This document shows positions 63,651 through 64,000 of a stretch of DNA of 64,000 nucleotides, piece by piece (position 1 is the stretch's first letter; each line of letters starts with the position of its first letter). The notes below the pieces were generated by a model, which was given only the letters and a program-made list of their open reading frames with translations, had not been told where the DNA came from and did not search any database. Made by a program: the position numbers and the translations under genes. Source of the DNA: Xanthomonas rydalmerensis (GTDB lineage Bacteria; Pseudomonadota; Gammaproteobacteria; Xanthomonadales; Xanthomonadaceae); the NCBI RefSeq assembly GCF_033170385.1, contig NZ_CP126170.1, positions 4,240,001 to 4,304,000 of the forward strand. Direction: 5' to 3'.

Positions 63651-64000
63651 TCAGCAAGCGGTTCTTCTTCTTCCTGCTGTCCGGCGGCATCGCTGCCGCC
63701 GCCAACTTCGGCTCGCGCATCCTCTTCAGCCATTGGCTGCCGTATGCCGCCGCGATCGTGCTGGCCTACCTGGTCGGCATGACCACGGCCTTCATCTTGA
63801 TGCGCAAGTTGGCGTTCAAGGAAACCTCCAACACCCAACGCACGCAGATCGCCTGGTTCGTCGTGGTCAACGCCGTCGCTCTGCTGCAGACCCTGGCGAT
63901 CAGTCTGTTGCTGGCGAAGTGGGTTTTCCCCTGGCTCGGCATCCGCTATCTGGACGAAACCGTCGCCCACGCGATTGGAGTCGCCGTGCCCGTCGTGACC
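63647..64000 (+). CDS. GtrA family membrane protein, 5' part
   Basis: The first 118 codons are visible and the gene continues past the right edge. The ATG at 63647 overlaps the previous stop (ATGA). Four hydrophobic helices are seen: FFFFLLSGGIAAAANFGSRI, YAAAIVLAYLVGMTTAFILM, IAWFVVVNAVALLQTLAISL and the last one beginning VAHAIGVAVPVV. NFGSR and the basic RKLAFK after helix two fit GtrA. GtrA proteins handle polyprenyl-linked sugars; the mycobacterial DprE1 gene also has a GtrA neighbour (Rv3789). Confidence 0.85.
   Translation, partial: MISKRFFFFLLSGGIAAAANFGSRILFSHWLPYAAAIVLAYLVGMTTAFILMRKLAFKETSNTQRTQIAWFVVVNAVALLQTLAISLLLAKWVFPWLGIRYLDETVAHAIGVAVPVVT

Overview
The window reads as chromosomal DNA of a plant-associated gammaproteobacterium of the genus Xanthomonas or a very close relative. 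The base composition is high in GC and most codons end in G or C. The gene content includes xanA/xanB, an rmlBACD block, an Xps-type secretion ATPase, a PL1 pectate lyase and a giant trimeric autotransporter. I see no tRNA, rRNA, CRISPR array, intact insertion sequence or prophage. The species cannot be settled from sequence reading alone.

Layout. 1-14.4 kb is a surface and secretion region: the 5' end of a type II secretion ATPase gene, an S8 serine protease, a 2328-residue trimeric autotransporter adhesin, a porin-like outer membrane protein, and a chemoreceptor preceded by a sigma-28-like promoter. 14.7-25.1 kb holds purL, dsbC, xerD, an RDD membrane protein with a degenerate 3' relic behind it, a lower-GC methyltransferase, and lptG-lptF. 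25.2-30.8 kb is pepA-holC-valS plus a small methyltransferase-like membrane protein. 30.9-38.6 kb carries a secreted pectate lyase, the overlapping trio pssA / holD-like / rimI, a DUF4124 protein, proS, an H-NS-type protein with its own promoter and terminator, and a ThrE-type exporter. 38.7-43.2 kb is an MCE (Mla-like) lipid transporter operon and alkB. 43.3-64 kb is a cell-envelope polysaccharide region: an ETF-ubiquinone oxidoreductase coupled to a WbsX/RgpF glycan protein, a 3-oxoacid CoA-transferase, xanA-xanB, rmlBACD, etfBA, a flippase-like protein, and a cassette resembling the mycobacterial decaprenylphosphoryl-arabinose pathway (HAD-UbiA fusion, DprE1-like, DprE2-like, an epimerase, an FAD enzyme, GtrA).

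How the genes work together. XanA and XanB make sugar-1-phosphates and GDP-mannose. RmlABCD converts glucose-1-phosphate to dTDP-L-rhamnose. The WbsX/RgpF protein and the DprE-like cassette would feed further sugars to LPS or another surface glycan. LptF/LptG deliver LPS outward. The MCE operon moves phospholipid between membranes. The pectate lyase is a typical type II secretion substrate, which fits the secretion ATPase at the left edge.

The most striking signal is a dispersed palindromic repeat family built from GGGATTSGGGATT and its complement CCSAATCCC. It fills the pepA-holC, holC-valS and mlaE-mlaF junctions, supplies the start codon and first residues of the MlaF-like ATPase, lies as pure tandem repeats directly against the xerD start codon, and sits twice in frame inside the purL coding sequence. 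It behaves like a palindromic element that tolerates insertion into genes. Other points of interest are a probable unannotated-type HolD (psi) recognised by motif and synteny, foreign-looking inserts in ValS, an alanine at the DprE1 benzothiazinone cysteine position, and a C-terminal RDD gene remnant.
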